Source of the DNA: DASWJZ01 sp963761005
GTDB lineage: Bacteria > Pseudomonadota > Alphaproteobacteria > Rhizobiales > Afifellaceae
Direction: 5' to 3'
Length of the DNA: 64,000 nt
NCBI GenBank assembly: GCA_963761005.1
Contig: CAVXFK010000018.1
Span: 248,001-312,000 of the forward strand
The notes under the pieces were generated by a model, which worked only from the letters and a program-made list of their open reading frames with translations, was not told where the DNA came from and did not search any database. Within the stretch, counting starts at the first letter, position 1, and every line of letters begins with the position of its first letter. This document shows, piece after piece, positions 1 to 8,311 of this stretch. Made by a program: the position numbers and the translations under genes.

Positions 1-861
1 ACTCTGCTTCTCAACGATGCGGGCGGCATCATCGACGACCTCATGGTTACACGGTCGGGCGTTGAGAACGACGACGGTGCGATCGGCCTGGTCTTCAACG
101 CAGGCCGCAAGGAGATCGACGACGACTATTTCTGCGCCCGCCTGCCGGACGACGTGACGTTGCACACCGCGGATGATCGCGCGCTGCTTGCGCTGCAGGG
201 GCCTGAGGCGGTTTCGGTCATGGCGCGGCATTTTCCGCAGGCCGCAACGCTCTCCTTCATGAGCGCGACGAGCGCGGAGTTCGACGGAATCGACCGTCGT
301 ATCTCGCGCTCCGGCTACACCGGCGAGGACGGCTTCGAGATCTCCGTTCTTGCAAGCGACGTCGAGGCGGTCGCGCGGGCGCTTCTGGCGGAGCCGGAGG
401 TGAAGCCGGTCGGACTTGGAGCGCGCGACTCGCTCAGGCTCGAGGCGGGGCTGCCGCTCTACGGCCACGACCTCGACGAGACGACATCGCCGGTCGAGGC
501 CGATCTCACTTTCGCAATCGCCAAGCGGCGGCGCGCCAATGGCGGCTTTCCGGGCGCCGCGCGCATCCTGAAGGAGCTTGCCGACGGACCTTCGCGAAAG
601 CGCGTCGGCATCCGTCCCTCCGGCCGCGCGCCGGTGCGCGAGGGTGCCGAGGTGGTCTCGGAGAAAGGCGCCGTGATCGGCACAGTCACGTCGGGCGGCT
701 TCGGCGCCACGATGAATGCGCCGGTCGCGATGGGCTACGTGGAAACGGCGTTCTCGAAGCCCGGAACCCGGATCATGACGCGCGGGCGGCGCGGCGACGA
801 GCCGGCCGAGATCGCCGCCCTCCCCTTCGTGCCGCACCGCTATTTCCGATCGAAGAGCTGA
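1..861 (+). CDS. gcvT: Aminomethyltransferase, glycine cleavage T protein (5' partial)
   Basis: The T protein moves the methylene group from aminomethyl-lipoyl-H protein to tetrahydrofolate and releases ammonia. The reading frame is already open at base 1 and gives LLNDAGGIIDDL, a conserved GcvT segment, so the N-terminus lies outside the window. The 286 visible residues carry RSGYTGEDGFEI and the GARDSLRLEAGLPLYGHDL segment of the folate-binding fold, followed by the C-terminal barrel domain with a typical G.VTSGGF and YVE pattern. It is the first visible gene of a glycine cleavage operon, with gcvH 14 bp downstream. A glycine riboswitch, common before such operons, would lie upstream and cannot be seen. 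Identification is firm. Confidence 0.96.
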   Translation, partial: TLLLNDAGGIIDDLMVTRSGVENDDGAIGLVFNAGRKEIDDDYFCARLPDDVTLHTADDRALLALQGPEAVSVMARHFPQAATLSFMSATSAEFDGIDRRISRSGYTGEDGFEISVLASDVEAVARALLAEPEVKPVGLGARDSLRLEAGLPLYGHDLDETTSPVEADLTFAIAKRRRANGGFPGAARILKELADGPSRKRVGIRPSGRAPVREGAEVVSEKGAVIGTVTSGGFGATMNAPVAMGYVETAFSKPGTRIMTRGRRGDEPAEIAALPFVPHRYFRSKS

Positions 862-875
862 GGAAAGCTAAAGCC

Positions 876-1250
876 ATGTCCAACACGCGCTACACCAAAG
901 AGCACGAGTGGGTGCGCCTCGACGGCGATACCGCCACGATCGGCATCACCGCCTACGCCGCCGATCAACTCGGCGACGTCGTCTTCGTCGAGCTCCCCGA
1001 AGTCGGACGAACGGTGAAGAAGGGCGAAGGCACCGCGGTCGTCGAATCGGTGAAGGCCGCAAGCGACGTCTACGCTCCGATCTCCGGCGAAGTGGTGGAG
1101 GCCAATTCCGCGCTTATCGATGATCCCGCCGCCGTCAACAAGGCGCCGGAAGGAGACGGCTGGTTCATCAAGGTCAAGCTCGCCGACAAGAGCGAGGTCG
1201 ACGCGCTCCTTGACGAATCCGGCTATCGCGCCTTCGTCGATACGCTCTGA
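876..1250 (+). CDS. gcvH: Glycine cleavage H protein, lipoyl carrier
   Basis: The H protein carries the aminomethyl intermediate on a lipoyl arm between the P, T and L proteins. The protein has 124 residues, the usual length. The lipoylation site is Lys60 in VVESVKAASDVYAPISG, the canonical context. The start ATG follows an AGGAAAG ribosome-binding site just after the gcvT stop. The C-terminal WFIKVKL segment is typical of the family. It lies between gcvT and an OsmC-family gene in a tightly spaced operon. No anomalies were seen. Confidence 0.97.
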   Translation: MSNTRYTKEHEWVRLDGDTATIGITAYAADQLGDVVFVELPEVGRTVKKGEGTAVVESVKAASDVYAPISGEVVEANSALIDDPAAVNKAPEGDGWFIKVKLADKSEVDALLDESGYRAFVDTL

Positions 1251-1258
1251 GGTCTCAC

Positions 1259-1723
1259 ATGGCTCACGACTATCGCGCGACTATCGTCTGGAAGATGATC
1301 GGCGACGACTTTTCCAGAGGCCGCTACACGCGCGCGCACGAATGGCATTTCGACGGCGGCACGGTCGTGCCTGCTTCCGCTTCGCCCGGCGTCGTGCCGC
1401 CGCAATTCATCCGCGAGGACGCGGTCGATCCGGAAGAGGCGCTCGTCGCGGCGCTTTCGAGCTGCCACATGCTGACCTTCATCGACCTCGCGCGGCACGC
1501 CGGGCTGATCGTCGAATCCTATGTCGACGAGGCGTTCGGCGTGATGGAGGAGATCGCGCCGAAGAGGAAAGCGGTGACCAGGGTGACGCTCAGGCCGAAG
1601 ATCGTCTTCGGCGGCACGCCGCCCGACAAGGCGAAGCTGGAAGCGCTGCACCACCAAGCGCACGAGCTCTGTTTCATCGCCAACACCGTGACGTCGAAGA
1701 TCTCGATCGAGCCCGTCGAGTAG
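1259..1723 (+). CDS. OsmC-family peroxiredoxin-like protein
   Basis: The 154-residue protein belongs to the OsmC/Ohr superfamily, cysteine-based peroxidases that reduce organic hydroperoxides. The two expected cysteines are present: Cys69 in ALSSCHMLTF and Cys138 in HELCFIANT. The AALSSCHMLTFIDLAR helix is a family signature. The gene starts 8 bp after gcvH and ends 12 bp before gcvPA, so it is embedded in the glycine cleavage operon. Why an OsmC protein sits there is unknown; protection of lipoyl thiols is only a guess. Assignment to the superfamily is firm, but the OsmC versus Ohr subgroup is not resolved. Confidence 0.9.
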   Translation: MAHDYRATIVWKMIGDDFSRGRYTRAHEWHFDGGTVVPASASPGVVPPQFIREDAVDPEEALVAALSSCHMLTFIDLARHAGLIVESYVDEAFGVMEEIAPKRKAVTRVTLRPKIVFGGTPPDKAKLEALHHQAHELCFIANTVTSKISIEPVE

Positions 1724-1735
1724 AGCGAGGGACCG

Positions 1736-3079
1736 ATGCGCTATCTGCCTCATACCGACCAAGATCGCGCCGACATGCTCGCCCGGATCGGCGTCGGCTC
1801 TATCGACGACCTCTTTTCGGACATTCCCGAAGGGAAGCGGCTGACAGAGCCGCTCGACCTGCCCAAGCAACGTAGCGAAATCGAGGTCGCGCGGCTGATG
1901 CGGGCGCTTGCCGAGCTGAACCGCTCCGCCGGCGAGGGACCGTTTTTCGTCGGCGCTGGCGCCTATCGCCACCACGTGCCGGCTGCCGTCGACCACATCA
2001 TCCAGCGCTCCGAGTTCCTCACTTCCTATACGCCCTACCAGCCGGAGATCGCACAGGGCACGCTGCAATACCTCTTCGAGTTCCAGACGCAGGTCGCGAA
2101 CCTGACCGGCATGGAGGTCGCCAACGCCTCCATGTACGACGGCTCGACGGCGACCGGCGAGGCGGTGCTGATGGCGCACCGGGTGACGCGACGGCGGAAG
2201 GCACTGCTCTCCGGCGGTCTGCATCCGCATTACCGCGAAGTGGTCGAGACGCTGTCGGGGATGGCCGACGACAAGGTCATCGCGCTCCATCCCGATCCAC
2301 GCGGCAGCGAGGACCTGCTCTCGTCGATCGACGACGATACGTCCTGCGTCGTCGTGCAGACGCCGTCGGTCTTCGGTCAGCTGATCGACCTTCAGCCGAT
2401 CGCAGAGAAGGCGCACGCGCACGGCGCGCTGCTTGTCGCAGTCTTCACCGAGGTGGTTTCGCTCGGACTGCTCGAGCCGCCCGGCACGCAAGGCGCGGAC
2501 ATCGTCTGCGGCGAAGGCCAGGGTATCGGCAATGCGCTCTCATTCGGCGGGCCCTATGTCGGGCTCTTTGCGACGAAGCAGAAATACATCCGCCAGATGC
2601 CTGGCCGGCTTTCGGGCATGACGGTCGACGCGGAGGGAAAGCGCGGCTTCGTGCTGACGCTTTCGACACGCGAGCAGCACATTCGACGCGAGAAGGCGAC
2701 CTCCAACATCTGCACGAATTCCGGCCTCTGCGCCCTCGCCTTTACTGCGCACATGACGCTGCTCGGCGAGACGGGCCTGAGGCGCCTTGCCGAGGCGAAC
2801 CACGCACGGGCGTGCCAGCTCGCCAAGGCGCTTGCCGAGGTGCCTGGCGTCGAAGTGCTGAACGAGACCTTCTTCAACGAGCTCACCGTGAAGCTGCCGA
2901 GGCCGGCCGCGCCGATCGTCGAGACGCTGGTGAAGGCGGGAATCATGGCCGGCGTGCCGGTTTCGCGACTCCTGCCTGGGCTTGGGTTCGACGACCACCT
3001 CCTTGTTGCCGCGACGGAGACGGTGACGGAGGCGGATATCGAGTCTCTGAAGGCGGCGCTGGCGGAGGCGCTCAAATGA
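1736..3079 (+). CDS. gcvPA: Glycine dehydrogenase (decarboxylating) subunit 1
   Basis: This is the non-PLP-binding half of the two-subunit form of glycine decarboxylase. With GcvPB it decarboxylates glycine and passes the aminomethyl group to lipoyl-GcvH. The 447-residue length matches GcvPA. It begins MRYLPHTDQDRADMLARIGV and carries YTPYQPEIAQGTLQ and NASMYDGSTATGEA, both typical. The stop overlaps the gcvPB start as ATGA. Many alphaproteobacteria use one long GcvP, so the split form is a useful taxonomic marker. Confidence 0.96.
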   Translation: MRYLPHTDQDRADMLARIGVGSIDDLFSDIPEGKRLTEPLDLPKQRSEIEVARLMRALAELNRSAGEGPFFVGAGAYRHHVPAAVDHIIQRSEFLTSYTPYQPEIAQGTLQYLFEFQTQVANLTGMEVANASMYDGSTATGEAVLMAHRVTRRRKALLSGGLHPHYREVVETLSGMADDKVIALHPDPRGSEDLLSSIDDDTSCVVVQTPSVFGQLIDLQPIAEKAHAHGALLVAVFTEVVSLGLLEPPGTQGADIVCGEGQGIGNALSFGGPYVGLFATKQKYIRQMPGRLSGMTVDAEGKRGFVLTLSTREQHIRREKATSNICTNSGLCALAFTAHMTLLGETGLRRLAEANHARACQLAKALAEVPGVEVLNETFFNELTVKLPRPAAPIVETLVKAGIMAGVPVSRLLPGLGFDDHLLVAATETVTEADIESLKAALAEALK

Positions 3080-4644
3080 ACGACCAGGGCCGCCCCACCC
3101 GCGCCGAACCGATGGAGGCGAAGCGCGAGACCTTCACCGGAAACCGCGGGCTCGCGATCGAGGAGCCGCTCCTTTTCGAGATCGGCCGCGCCGAGATTTC
3201 GGGCGTCGACGTCGAGGTACCGCAAGATGTGCCTGAGCGCCTCGGCAAGCACCGGCGGAAAGCGCCGATCGGCCTTCCCGCGCTCTCCGAGCCGGAGGCG
3301 ATGCGCCACTACGTGCGGCTCAGCCAGAAGAACTACGCGATCGACTTGGGTATCTATCCGCTCGGGTCATGCACGATGAAATACAATCCGCGGCTGAACG
3401 AGTCCGTGGCACGGTTTCCGGGCTTCTCCGAGATCCATCCGCTTCAGCCGACCTCCGCGGTACCGGGGGCCCTGGCGCTGATCCACGAGCTCGGGCGCTG
3501 GCTTCTTGAGATCACCGGCATGCACTCCGTCGCAATGAGCCCGAAGGCGGGCGCGCATGGCGAGCTCTGCGGCATGATGGCGATCAAGGCGGCGCTTAGC
3601 GACCGCGGCGAAGCGCGCACCAAGGTGCTGGTGCCGGAATCGGCGCACGGCACGAATCCGGCGACGGCGGCGCTGCTCGGGTTTTCCGTCGTTTCCGTTC
3701 CGGCGCGGCCCGACGGCACGGTCGGCGCCGCCGACGTGCGCGCAAAGCTCAAGGAGAACGAGGGCCAGGTCGCAGCGCTGATGCTGACCAATCCGAACAC
3801 CTGCGGCATCTTCGAGCCGGAGGTAGCGGAGATCGCCGAGGCCGTGCACGAGGCCGGCGGCTACTTCTACTGCGACGGGGCCAACCTCAACGCCATCATG
3901 GGCAAGGCGAAGCCGGGCGATCTCGGCGTCGACGCCATGCACATCAACCTGCACAAGACCTTCTCCACGCCGCATGGCGGCGGCGGCCCGGGCGCCGGGC
4001 CCGTAGTGCTTTCCGAAGCGCTCGCGCCGTTCGCACCACTTCCCTTCGTCGTGCGCGACGGCCAGAAATTCCGGCTTGTGGAGCACCTCGGCGAAGCCGG
4101 CGAGGCGAAGCCGTTCGGCCGCATGACCGCCTTCCATGGCCAGATGGGAATGTTCGTGCGCGCCTTCGCCTGGATGCTCTCGCACGGCTCCGACGGCATG
4201 CAGCAGGCTTCCGAAGACGCCGTCTTGAATGCCAACTACGTGCGCGCCTGCCTGAAAGACGTGATGAGCGTCTCTTTCCCCGACCACCCGGCGATGCACG
4301 AGGCGCTCTTCGACGACCGCTTCCTGAAGGAGAGCGGCGTCACCACGCTCGATTTCGCCAAGGCGATGATCGACGAGGGCTTCCACCCGATGACGGTCTA
4401 TTTCCCGCTGGTCGTGCACGGCGCCATGCTGGTCGAGCCGACGGAGTCGGAATCGCGCGCGAGCCTCGACCTTTTCGTTGCAGCGCTGCGTGACCTCTGC
4501 TTCGCGGTGAAAGCAGGGAAAACCGAGCGCTTCAGCGAGGCGCCGCGCTTTGCCCCCCGCCGTCGCCTCGACGAGACGCGCGCCGCGCGCCAGCCGGTGC
4601 TGAAATGGACGCCCCCCGCGCCTTACGTGGAGGCAGCGGAGTAG
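3076..4644 (+). CDS. gcvPB: Glycine dehydrogenase (decarboxylating) subunit 2, PLP-binding
   Basis: This is the catalytic half of split glycine decarboxylase. The PLP lysine is about residue 294 in NLHKTFSTPHGGGGPG, the canonical site. The 522-residue length fits the family. I chose the ATG at 3076 because it makes a 4-bp ATGA overlap with gcvPA, which implies translational coupling; the frame stays open for another 88 codons upstream, but that part lies inside gcvPA. The segment IYPLGSCTMKYNPR is also diagnostic. It is the last gene of the visible gcv operon. A small GC-rich hairpin follows at 4661-4681 but lacks a U tract. Confidence 0.96.
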   Translation: MNDQGRPTRAEPMEAKRETFTGNRGLAIEEPLLFEIGRAEISGVDVEVPQDVPERLGKHRRKAPIGLPALSEPEAMRHYVRLSQKNYAIDLGIYPLGSCTMKYNPRLNESVARFPGFSEIHPLQPTSAVPGALALIHELGRWLLEITGMHSVAMSPKAGAHGELCGMMAIKAALSDRGEARTKVLVPESAHGTNPATAALLGFSVVSVPARPDGTVGAADVRAKLKENEGQVAALMLTNPNTCGIFEPEVAEIAEAVHEAGGYFYCDGANLNAIMGKAKPGDLGVDAMHINLHKTFSTPHGGGGPGAGPVVLSEALAPFAPLPFVVRDGQKFRLVEHLGEAGEAKPFGRMTAFHGQMGMFVRAFAWMLSHGSDGMQQASEDAVLNANYVRACLKDVMSVSFPDHPAMHEALFDDRFLKESGVTTLDFAKAMIDEGFHPMTVYFPLVVHGAMLVEPTESESRASLDLFVAALRDLCFAVKAGKTERFSEAPRFAPRRRLDETRAARQPVLKWTPPAPYVEAAE

Positions 4645-4711
4645 GTCAGAGCAGCAACTCGCTCTCCGCAACGGAGAGAGCGCCGACCGCCTCCCACCAT
4701 CAGGCACCACC

Positions 4712-5608
4712 TTGCCAGAACGCTCCGCTCACCTTGCCGGCATCGGCCTGATGCTGCTCGCCACGTTCATGTTCTCCATGAACGACGTGCTCGGCAAATG
4801 GCTGGTGGCGACCTACGCGGTGGCCCAGATCCTCTTCATCCGAAGCATTGCCTCGCTGACGATGATCGCGCCCTTCGTCATGCGGGCGGGAGTTGGGACA
4901 TTCCGGAGCGCCCCGCGCCCGGGCCTACAGGTGCTCCGGGTCGTGCTCTCGACGCTCGAGGTCGCCTGCTTCTATCTCTCGGTCCGCTATCTGCCGCTCG
5001 CCGACGCGATGACCTTCTATCTCGCCGGCCCGATCTACGTGACCGCGCTCTCCGCGCTCCTGCTCAAGGAAAAGGTCGGTATTTACCGCTGGTGTGCGGT
5101 GCTCGTCGGCTTCGGCGGCGTTCTGATCGCGCTGAACCCGTCCGCGGCCACGATCAGCACCGGCTCGCTGATCGCGCTCGCCGGCAGCTTCTGCTACGCG
5201 CTGCTTATGATCGTCACACGGCAGGTGCGAAGCACGCCGAACGTCGTTCTCGCCACAACGCAGGCGCTCGGAGCGGTCACCTTCGGCGCCATCGGCGCGC
5301 CGTTCGTCTGGATCTCCGTCACCGGCACAGACTATCTCCTGCTCCTCCTCCTCGGCGTCGTCTCCATCGTTGCGATCGTCTTCGTGAACCAGTCGCTCCG
5401 GCTCGCGCCCGCTTCCGTCGTCGTACCCTATCAGTACACGCTGATCGTCTGGGCGATGATCTCCGGCTACGTCGTGTTCGGAGACGTGCCCGCAGCGCGA
5501 ACCGTGATCGGCGCCGCCATCATCATCGCCTCGGGGCTCTTCATCTTCCTGCGCGAGCAGCGGCTCAATATCCCGAGCGTCGAGGAGCCGTCGCTCGCCG
5601 AGCACTAG
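4712..5608 (+). CDS. EamA-family (DMT superfamily) inner-membrane transporter
   Basis: The 298-residue protein has about ten hydrophobic segments arranged as two EamA repeats, the drug/metabolite transporter fold. The first half includes YLPLADAMTFYLAGPIYVT and the second LRLAPASVVVPYQYT, typical of proteins annotated as RhaT/YdcZ-like permeases. Substrate cannot be told from sequence. The start used is TTG at 4712, which gives a conventional N-terminus (MPERSAHLAGIGLMLLATF); an ATG at 4751 is a shorter alternative. It lies 67 bp after gcvPB in the same direction and converges on the 2H phosphoesterase gene, whose end abuts at 5609. Confidence 0.85.
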   Translation: MPERSAHLAGIGLMLLATFMFSMNDVLGKWLVATYAVAQILFIRSIASLTMIAPFVMRAGVGTFRSAPRPGLQVLRVVLSTLEVACFYLSVRYLPLADAMTFYLAGPIYVTALSALLLKEKVGIYRWCAVLVGFGGVLIALNPSAATISTGSLIALAGSFCYALLMIVTRQVRSTPNVVLATTQALGAVTFGAIGAPFVWISVTGTDYLLLLLLGVVSIVAIVFVNQSLRLAPASVVVPYQYTLIVWAMISGYVVFGDVPAARTVIGAAIIIASGLFIFLREQRLNIPSVEEPSLAEH

Positions 5609-6142
5609 CTATCTGAAGCGGAAAAGCTCGACGTGCTCCCAGCGGCCGTCGTCGCGGAAACGCCAGAGATGCAGGCCGACGCCGCGCAGGTGGCTGGGGA
5701 GCGCGGTCCTGCCCAGACTCTCCTTCGTGCGCCGCGCTTCCGCTTCGCTTTCCGTCGTCTGGATGGTCACGTGCGGGCGAAAGCCGGCCTGGTCCCGCGC
5801 CTCGAGCCACGGCCACCATTCGCGCGCGAGCCGCTCGCGGAGCGCATGGAGGCGCGGCGAATCGAGGAAGATCGCTACGCCGCGCTGAAGCGTCCTCGGT
5901 TCGCCGACGGTAACTTCGATCGATCTCTCGGCCGCGGCCTCACGCCGAAGCAGCGCCTTGATCTCACGCGCCCGCTCACCGGGAAGCCGATGGAACAGCG
6001 TCACATGCGCCGGCACGAGATTGCGCTCCGGCGCGTAGTGCTTGCGCCGGAGCGCATCGAAGGCGGCGAAGGCTTCGCCGTCCATCTCCAGCGTCAGCAC
6101 GAACGGCGCCGACGCGCCGCCTAAGTCACCGGCTGACGCCAT
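5609..6142 (-). CDS. 2'-5' RNA ligase-like 2H phosphoesterase
   Basis: The 177-residue protein has the two HxT motifs that define the 2H phosphoesterase superfamily: HVTLF at 46-50 and HVTIQ at 124-128. Members act on 2'-5' or cyclic phosphodiesters in RNA or nucleotides; the physiological substrate of the bacterial ThpR/LigT group is uncertain. The start codon lies inside the 3' end of the upstream HAD gene, a 22-bp overlap, so the two are probably co-transcribed. The gene ends one base from the convergent transporter gene. Confidence 0.85.
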   Translation of the reverse strand: MASAGDLGGASAPFVLTLEMDGEAFAAFDALRRKHYAPERNLVPAHVTLFHRLPGERAREIKALLRREAAAERSIEVTVGEPRTLQRGVAIFLDSPRLHALRERLAREWWPWLEARDQAGFRPHVTIQTTESEAEARRTKESLGRTALPSHLRGVGLHLWRFRDDGRWEHVELFRFR

Positions 6143-6801
6143 TCGCGCAGCGCCTCAAGCGTCGGCGGCACTTCGACGAGCCGGCGGACGACGGTGATTG
6201 CGCCGGCATCCATCAGCGCCTCGCCGTGTCCCGGCCACGAATGCGACGCGCCGGTGAAGCCGATCACGCGCATGCCGGCCGCGATGGCGCCGGCGATGCC
6301 CGTGACGGAATCCTCGATGACGATCGCGTCGGCCGGGTCGGTCTCAAACACCTTCGCGGCGTGCAGGAACACGTCGGGCGCCGGCTTGCCGCGCTTGGTG
6401 CCGACCTCCTGAGCGGAGAAGACATAGGGCCGGAAGCGGTCCCAGAGACCGACCTTGCTCAGCGATATCTGAAGCCGCTCGGAGCGCGAGTTCGAGCAGA
6501 TGCAGCGCGGGTCGTCGAGCGCGTCGAGCATTTCGTGAACGCCCGCGATCGGGGCGACCTCGCGCCTCAATTTCGCGTCGGTCTCGCGCTTGGCGCGGTC
6601 GGGGATATTGGCCGGAAATTCGCGACCGATCTCCTCGCCGATCAGCTTGAATATCCCGTCCGTCGTGACGCCGGCGAAGCGGTGCGCGAGCTCGGCCGGC
6701 GAAATCTCGTAGCCGAATTCGCCAAGGATCGCGCAGTCCACCTGGGCCGAAAGGATCTCGGAATCGATGAGCACGCCGTCGCAGTCGAAAATGATAAGCA
6801 T
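6121..6801 (-). CDS. HAD-superfamily hydrolase, beta-phosphoglucomutase-like
   Basis: The 226-residue protein opens with IIFDCDGVLIDSE, HAD motif I with nucleophile Asp6 and acid/base Asp8. Motif II is in CSNSRSERL, the motif III lysine is in KRGKPAPDVF, and motif IV is IVIEDSVTGI. This is the layout of subfamily IA phosphatases such as GpH, YniC and phosphoglucomutases, most of which act on small sugar phosphates. The substrate cannot be deduced. It is divergent from thrC and overlaps the downstream 2H phosphoesterase gene. Confidence 0.85.
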   Translation of the reverse strand: MLIIFDCDGVLIDSEILSAQVDCAILGEFGYEISPAELAHRFAGVTTDGIFKLIGEEIGREFPANIPDRAKRETDAKLRREVAPIAGVHEMLDALDDPRCICSNSRSERLQISLSKVGLWDRFRPYVFSAQEVGTKRGKPAPDVFLHAAKVFETDPADAIVIEDSVTGIAGAIAAGMRVIGFTGASHSWPGHGEALMDAGAITVVRRLVEVPPTLEALREWRQPVT

Positions 6802-6910
6802 GGCGCCCGTTTAACAGGCTTTCGCAGTGCGGCAAGGGCGGCGGCGCGCTTGCCCGGCTCAATCCGGGACTATACGCTCGGTCGCTTCTAGGGACGGAGT
6901 TTCGAAAGCT

Positions 6911-8311
6911 GTGCGTTATGTGTCGACCCGCGGCGAGGCGCCGACGCTCGGTTTCCGCGACGTCGTGCTCGCGGGGCTGGCGCGCGACGGCGGACTCTAC
7001 CTTCCCGAGACCTGGCCGACGCTGACGAAGCAGGAAATCGCGGCCTTTGCCGGCCTCACCTATCCGGAGGCGGCGTTTCGCATCATCAGCCTCTTCACCG
7101 GCGGCGAGGTCCCCGCCCCGGCGCTCAAGCGCATGATCGAGGACGCCTACGCAACCTTCCGCCACGACGCGGTCGCGCCGCTCATCCAGATCGGGTCGAA
7201 CCATTTCCTGCTTGAGCTCTTCCACGGGCCGACGCTCGCGTTCAAGGACCTCGCGATGCAGTTTCTTGCGCGGCTTATGGACCACGTGCTTGCCGAGCGG
7301 AACGAGCGCGCAACGATCGTCGGCGCGACCTCCGGCGACACCGGCGGTGCGGCGATCGAAGCGTTCCGCGGGCGAAGCCGCACCGACATCGCGATCCTCT
7401 TTCCCGCCGGGCGCGTCTCGCCGGTGCAGCGACGGCAGATGACGACGGCGCGCGAGAAGAACGTCAAGGCGATCGCCATCGAAGGCAATTTCGACGACTG
7501 CCAGGCACTGGTGAAGGCGATGTTCAACGATCCCCGCTTCCGCGAGCGGGTACGGCTTTCCGCGGTGAACTCCATCAACTGGGGGCGCATCGTCGCGCAG
7601 ATCGTCTACTACTTCACCGCCGCCGTCTCGCTCGGTGCGCCGCATCGCGCCGTCTCCTTCACGGTTCCGACCGGGAATTTCGGCAACATCTTTGCCGGCT
7701 ACGCCGCGAAGCGCATGGGACTTCCGATCGAGCGGCTCGTCGTCGCGACCAACGTCAACGACATTCTCGACCGCGCGCTCAAGACCGGCCGCTACGAGGT
7801 GCGCGGCGTGACCGCCACTTCGTCCCCGTCGATGGACATCCAGGTCTCGTCGAACTTCGAGCGGCTCCTCTTCGAGGCAGAGGACCGCGACGCCGCCTCC
7901 GTGCGCGGCCTGATGGCGGGGCTCAGCCAGTCGGGTGCCTTCACGCTTGGCACGGGCGCGCGCGAGAAGCTCGCGGATGTCTTCACGTCGGGCTCCGCCG
8001 ACGAGCAGGCAACGGCGGCCACGATCAAGCGGCTCTTCCGCGACGACGGCATCCTGATCGATCCGCACAGCGCCGTCGGTGTCGCCGTCGCGGAGCAGCA
8101 TCTCGGTAGAACCCCCATGGTGACGCTTTCGACCGCGCATCCGGCGAAATTCCCCGACGCCGTCGAGGCGGCGACCGGCGCCCGACCGGAGCTTCCCGAC
8201 TGGGCGCGCGCGATCCTGACAGCCAAGGAATCCTACCGCACGCTCCCCTCCGACCTTGCAACGGTCGAGCAGGCGGTCGAGGCGGGAATCGCCGCGACCG
8301 AGCAAGTCTGA
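6911..8311 (+). CDS. thrC: Threonine synthase
   Basis: Threonine synthase converts O-phosphohomoserine to threonine with PLP. The protein has 466 residues, typical of the long bacterial form. The PLP lysine is in PTLAFKDLAMQF (about residue 112) and the phosphate-binding loop in GATSGDTGGAAIEAF. I start it at GTG 6911, giving MRYVSTRGEAP, a standard N-terminus preceded by an ACGGAG ribosome-binding site; the frame is open further upstream but that part lacks similarity. Its stop overlaps the next ATG by one base (TGATG), so translation with the M16 peptidase is coupled. Homoserine kinase (thrB) is in this window at 16 kb. Confidence 0.95.
   Translation: MRYVSTRGEAPTLGFRDVVLAGLARDGGLYLPETWPTLTKQEIAAFAGLTYPEAAFRIISLFTGGEVPAPALKRMIEDAYATFRHDAVAPLIQIGSNHFLLELFHGPTLAFKDLAMQFLARLMDHVLAERNERATIVGATSGDTGGAAIEAFRGRSRTDIAILFPAGRVSPVQRRQMTTAREKNVKAIAIEGNFDDCQALVKAMFNDPRFRERVRLSAVNSINWGRIVAQIVYYFTAAVSLGAPHRAVSFTVPTGNFGNIFAGYAAKRMGLPIERLVVATNVNDILDRALKTGRYEVRGVTATSSPSMDIQVSSNFERLLFEAEDRDAASVRGLMAGLSQSGAFTLGTGAREKLADVFTSGSADEQATAATIKRLFRDDGILIDPHSAVGVAVAEQHLGRTPMVTLSTAHPAKFPDAVEAATGARPELPDWARAILTAKESYRTLPSDLATVEQAVEAGIAATEQV

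Noticed and set aside
4661..4681. Hairpin after gcvPB as a terminator
   Set aside because: The stem is reasonable, but there is no U tract, and the next gene is in the same direction 30 bp later.
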